This document shows positions 61,083-64,000 of a DNA stretch of 64,000 nt, in pieces (position 1 is the first letter of the stretch; each line of letters begins with the position of its first letter). The stretch is from the NCBI RefSeq assembly GCF_042685085.1, contig NZ_JBHUMM010000002.1:62001-126000 (forward strand), read 5' to 3'. This DNA is from Marinicrinis sediminis (GTDB lineage: Bacteria > Bacillota > Bacilli > Paenibacillales > KCTC-33676). The notes beneath the pieces are model-generated. The model saw only the letters and a program-made list of their open reading frames with translations, searched no databases and was not told the origin of the DNA. Position numbers and translations under genes: made by a program.

Positions 61083-62617
61083 CTACCCGAACACTCGATA
61101 CAAATCAGTCTGTTTTTGCGTCACTTCACCTAAAATCCGACAGTGTCCAAGCGCTTCAAACCGCTCTATTTTGTCTAATTTATCGAGCAGTCCCTGCATC
61201 GACCAAGATTCAAAGTCCTGCGTCTTGCATTCGTTTCTTTACGTAGGATAGGTAAATAAGCGCAATAAATTCTACAAACAGCTTGCCATTAAGCAAAGTT
61301 TCCGAGGAAAACTTGCATTCTACGGAAATGGAGCCGCTCTTTGAGATTATCGAAAGCCTTCTCAACGATGTCCTTACTACGGTACAGTGACAAAGCCTCA
61401 TCCAGATTCTTGACTTTGTTGGAGAACAGAGCAAAATAGCCATAATTCTGTGCTGCCTCCAGCACCTTGTCCTCTCTGGGGACGATATTCCGTCCACACT
61501 TGGGGGGTCTGCGTCACTTCAAAATGTTTGGCGCAGTCTTTTTGGCAATACTAACGCAATGTGCCTTCCTGCGGATCTCGATGCAACGGGTCAGGTACTT
61601 ATTCATGTCCGCTTGATCTTCTGGATTGTAATAGGCTCTGCGTGTCTATTTAACACTTTGTATGGCCGCTATGCTCGTAATCCCAGTCAATTCATTTGCA
61701 GATGCCGTAGGTTCTGTACTGTGTATGTAGATTCGACCAACGCTTCAATCGTTCACGTTATTCTTCCAAATGAGCTTTGAAGTAAGAGAGGATTAACTAG
61801 ACGTCGATGATAATTTTTGATGATTCTGGTAAAGGTGATCAACAATACACTTACTGTAAAAGCCTCAATCCATACAACGCTTACTTTCTTGTACCCATGA
61901 TGTGGAATTCTTGCATGAGTTGCCGAACCGTCATGACGTCTGTAACATGCCTGGGAAGCTTTCGGGCAGACCAGATTCCAAAGAGAAGCGCAGGGCAACC
62001 GATCATGCTCCTTGTTCTTCCCCTTCTTCACTTACTTCGGAATCTTCGAGTAGCTGGAGATCATGTTCATGTCGAAGACCCAATATTCTTTCTCAATGCG
62101 CCGTTTCCCTTGCCTCTCAAAAAAAGGCCATACGCTGTGCCTCTTCAATTGACTGAAACAACTCGCTGCTTCGTTGAGGAGGAATATCTGCGCCTTAGGG
62201 ATGAACATGCATACGCTGCCAGTGGGGAAAACGACTGAGGAAGTTTTTGTCTTCCAAAATCAGATAATAGGCGATGGACAGGATTTTCTTGTAGCTGTCC
62301 CGGAAGCAGGTCTTGAGATTGGCTTCCACATCAGTTTTCTGTCCGATTTGCTCGAACAGGTACGTTGCACCATAGAAAATACGCAGAAAATTGGTAATTT
62401 GTACAGGGCCACGTTTCTTCGCAGGAGATGTAGACTCATCCTGTGGCTCTCTCCGATACGCTCGGGTAGGCTTGATCTCACCGGTTTTGGTCGACTCTTC
62501 TGATCAGCGTAAGCTTTGCACGAGACTGCTGTTTTTCTTTGTACCAGTAGGGCCCGTTATGGTAGGCATAGGTAATACCTGTCTTTCTATTGGTCTAATA
62601 AATTTTCCATTTCCCAT
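61083..62617 (-). pseudogene. decayed IS4/IS1634-like transposase
   Basis: On the minus strand, fragments of one transposase occur in order in different frames. They are KPTRAYRREPQ and KKRGPVQITNFLRIFYG (near 62450), YKKILSIAYYLILEDKNFLSRFPHWQ, QGKRRIEKEYWVFD, KNKEHDRLP and LKRWSNL. C-terminal pieces are YGYFALFSNKVKNLDEALSLYRSKDIVEKAF (a YREK-type motif, split here) and FVEFIALIYLSYVKKRM. Several frameshifts and stops, such as an extra T near 61310 and a missing base after DAGL, make it nonfunctional. Inverted repeats and target duplications were not found. Confidence 0.8.
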
Positions 62618-63201
62618 CGTTACACAAACCGGTAACTCAGATTACAAGCTAATCCTCAATCAAAATTTTTATCCATTCTGTTTTGATAGATTGGATAACT
62701 TCTTCGTATGTATCTGTTTATCTCTTCGTAATGGATATACTCTGTATATCTAATGTGGTGGAGTATTCTTAAGCTCTAAAAGAGAATCGTGCAGAATGTG
62801 AACCTATCGTAGACCGCCAGTAGCGTCATAACCCTGGGGGATCGTCGACAAAACCAAACCCGAGGAAAAGAGAAGAAAAACAAAGCATCAAGGCCAATAG
62901 GCTGCAAAAACCAAGATCATAATAAGACAATAAAGAAGAAAAAGTTAGGGAGAGGACGAATGCAGAGTTTAGTATAGTAGTACCTGCTTTAGGTTTATCT
63001 TATTTATAAAGAATGAAAAAATCGAGATTTTATATGCTGCTTTAGGCAAGCATATAAAGAGCCCTTCCTTGAAGGGCTTTTCTACTTTCTCGCCACCATT
63101 AGCAGTGTTTAACTCATAACTTAACTGTCCATACTGGAAATAAATATATCCAGTAGAGGATAGTGTTTTCAAATCTTAGCCAATTTGAATGAAGGTTACT
63201 A
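62618..63201. other. intergenic region between two transposase remnants
   Basis: No supported gene is present. The stretch holds a purine-rich segment (about 62870-62950) and a hairpin AGCCCTTC-N4-GAAGGGCT with T-run (63056-63083). A TATATGCT/AGCATATA inverted repeat lies just before the hairpin. A 67-codon leftward frame crosses the hairpin and lacks a ribosome binding site. Confidence 0.45.
63056..63083 (+). terminator. orphan hairpin terminator
   Basis: AGCCCTTC pairs perfectly with GAAGGGCT around CTTG or a similar 4-nt loop, followed by TTTTC. No intact gene ends here, so it may be a relic of deleted DNA. Confidence 0.65.
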
Positions 63202-64000
63202 GAGGAATTATTGCAAATACCTGAACCATGGTACATAGACCGTGTGGACTTTTGCCTGGAAATCAATCAACTAGACGTATATGTGAAGTTACGTAAACGA
63301 GCTGCATTTTCTTGTGCTCATTGTCGTGCCTGATTAACCAGTGAAAGATATTGCTGTGAAAGATCGGACGTGGCTACTTTTCAATTTTTTTGAGTATCCC
63401 TGTTACATCCATGTAGAACTTCCTCGAACACATTGTAGCAAGTGTAACCGGATGATGCGAGTTCACTTGCCTTAGGCTCTTGACAAACCCAAACATTACT
63501 TTACCCTTCATTTTAATGCGTTAATTATGTTGCTCCCTAAAGATATACTGATGAAGGCCATTAGCCCATTTGTTGGTGAACATGACACACGTTTTTGGCG
63601 GATTCTCCATCAATACGTTGATTGGGTCTACGCTGCCGATTAGGACAGAGGGTGGCTATATCCAAGATGTTGAAAAAGCATTACGATGGCGTTGTGCGAT
63701 GGTTTACATCCAACCTAAATAACGGTCTGATAGAAGGTTTTAATAGTCTGTTCCAGGCCGCTAAACGCAAGGAGCGAAGGTATCGCTCAGATAAGAATAT
63801 GATCGCAATGGTCTGCCTCTTGGCTCTGGTAAGCTTGACTTTGATTCAAAACCATATAAAAGAATGGGCAATAGCATGGAGCCACGCATCGCTCGTACCT
63901 GAACGTATTCCCTTGTCCAGCTACCAGTATACGCATCTACTCCAACTTTTATTCAACAACTGTTGGAAACAAGGGGTGAAGCATCTATACCAATTCCCTT
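63202..64000 (+). pseudogene. ISL3-family transposase remnant with internal deletion (runs off window)
   Basis: The N-terminal part reads EELLQIPEPWYIDRVDF and CAHC, then after a stop and frameshift VKDRTWLLFNFFEYPCYIHV and CSKC (zinc-finger Cys pairs). ISPFVGEHDTRFWRILHQYVDW follows. About 40 bp later the frame jumps to the family C-terminus, NNGLIEGFNSLFQAAKRKERRYRSDKNMIAM. The roughly 150-residue catalytic centre expected between these blocks is missing. The last frame (from ATG 63667) remains open to base 64000, with about 50 residues that do not look like ISL3. Confidence 0.75.

Noticed and set aside
62969..63172. Leftward 67-codon frame between the transposase remnants
   Set aside because: It passes through a perfect terminator-like hairpin, and no Shine-Dalgarno is seen.

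Overview
The window looks like a chromosomal segment of a Gram-positive endospore-former of the Paenibacillaceae, most likely Paenibacillus. This rests on AGGAGG-type ribosome binding sites, frequent TTG/GTG starts, a type 2 IPP isomerase, the gene order cymR / cysteine desulfurase / YrrD / YrzR / YrrI / alaS / ireB / ruvX / yrzB / mltG / trmR / trhP1 / trhP2 as in Bacillus, and a CrtI/CrtN-type carotenoid cluster. The genus is an inference. No rRNA, tRNA, CRISPR or intact prophage was seen.

Layout. 1-5.5 kb: a lipoprotein with RCC1-like motifs that runs off the left edge, a two-HTH regulator and a membrane-anchored alpha/beta hydrolase. 5.6-8.8 kb: a leftward ThuA plus two Gfo/Idh/MocA oxidoreductases operon. 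9-11.3 kb: a small protein, an HxlR regulator with a membrane protein, and an aldo/keto reductase. 11.4-21.9 kb: a rightward carotenoid cluster (GT28-type glycosyltransferase, three CrtI/CrtN-family oxidoreductases, phytoene/squalene synthase, CruF-like protein, acyltransferase, GT2 glycosyltransferase, type 2 IPP isomerase). Its genes overlap almost throughout, and they are preceded by four exact 11-bp-period repeats at the promoter. 21.8-23.6 kb: a class B penicillin-binding protein, convergent with and overlapping the isomerase gene.

23.9-29.7 kb: a Leloir galactose operon (galK-galE-galT plus an uncharacterised gene) with a divergent AraC regulator. 29.7-34.5 kb: a DUF2277 protein, a chemoreceptor, and a sugar isomerase/epimerase-like gene with its divergent AraC regulator. 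34.6-46.7 kb: the conserved housekeeping block (trhP2, trhP1, trmR, mltG, two DUF1292 genes, ruvX, ireB, alaS, an AI-2E family permease, YrzR-like, PRC-barrel, cysteine desulfurase, cymR). 47-54 kb: mnmA on the opposite strand, two membrane proteins, a preQ1-I riboswitch with queF-queC-queD-queE, and rarA. Many of these genes act on the tRNA wobble base: mo5U34 (trhP1/2, trmR), s2U34 (cysteine desulfurase, mnmA) and queuosine (que genes).

54.3-64 kb is more accessory and AT-richer: an AraC/GyrI-like regulator, a small membrane-anchored protein, a secreted copper-amine-oxidase-N-domain protein, a BNR-repeat lipoprotein, a small lipoprotein, an unexported phosphodiester-glycosidase-like protein, then two decayed transposase genes (IS4/IS1634-like and ISL3-like).

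The strongest lead is the 11-bp repeat array at the carotenoid promoter. It resembles operators of B12-dependent CarH/LitR photoreceptors and suggests light-controlled pigment synthesis, although no such regulator is encoded here.
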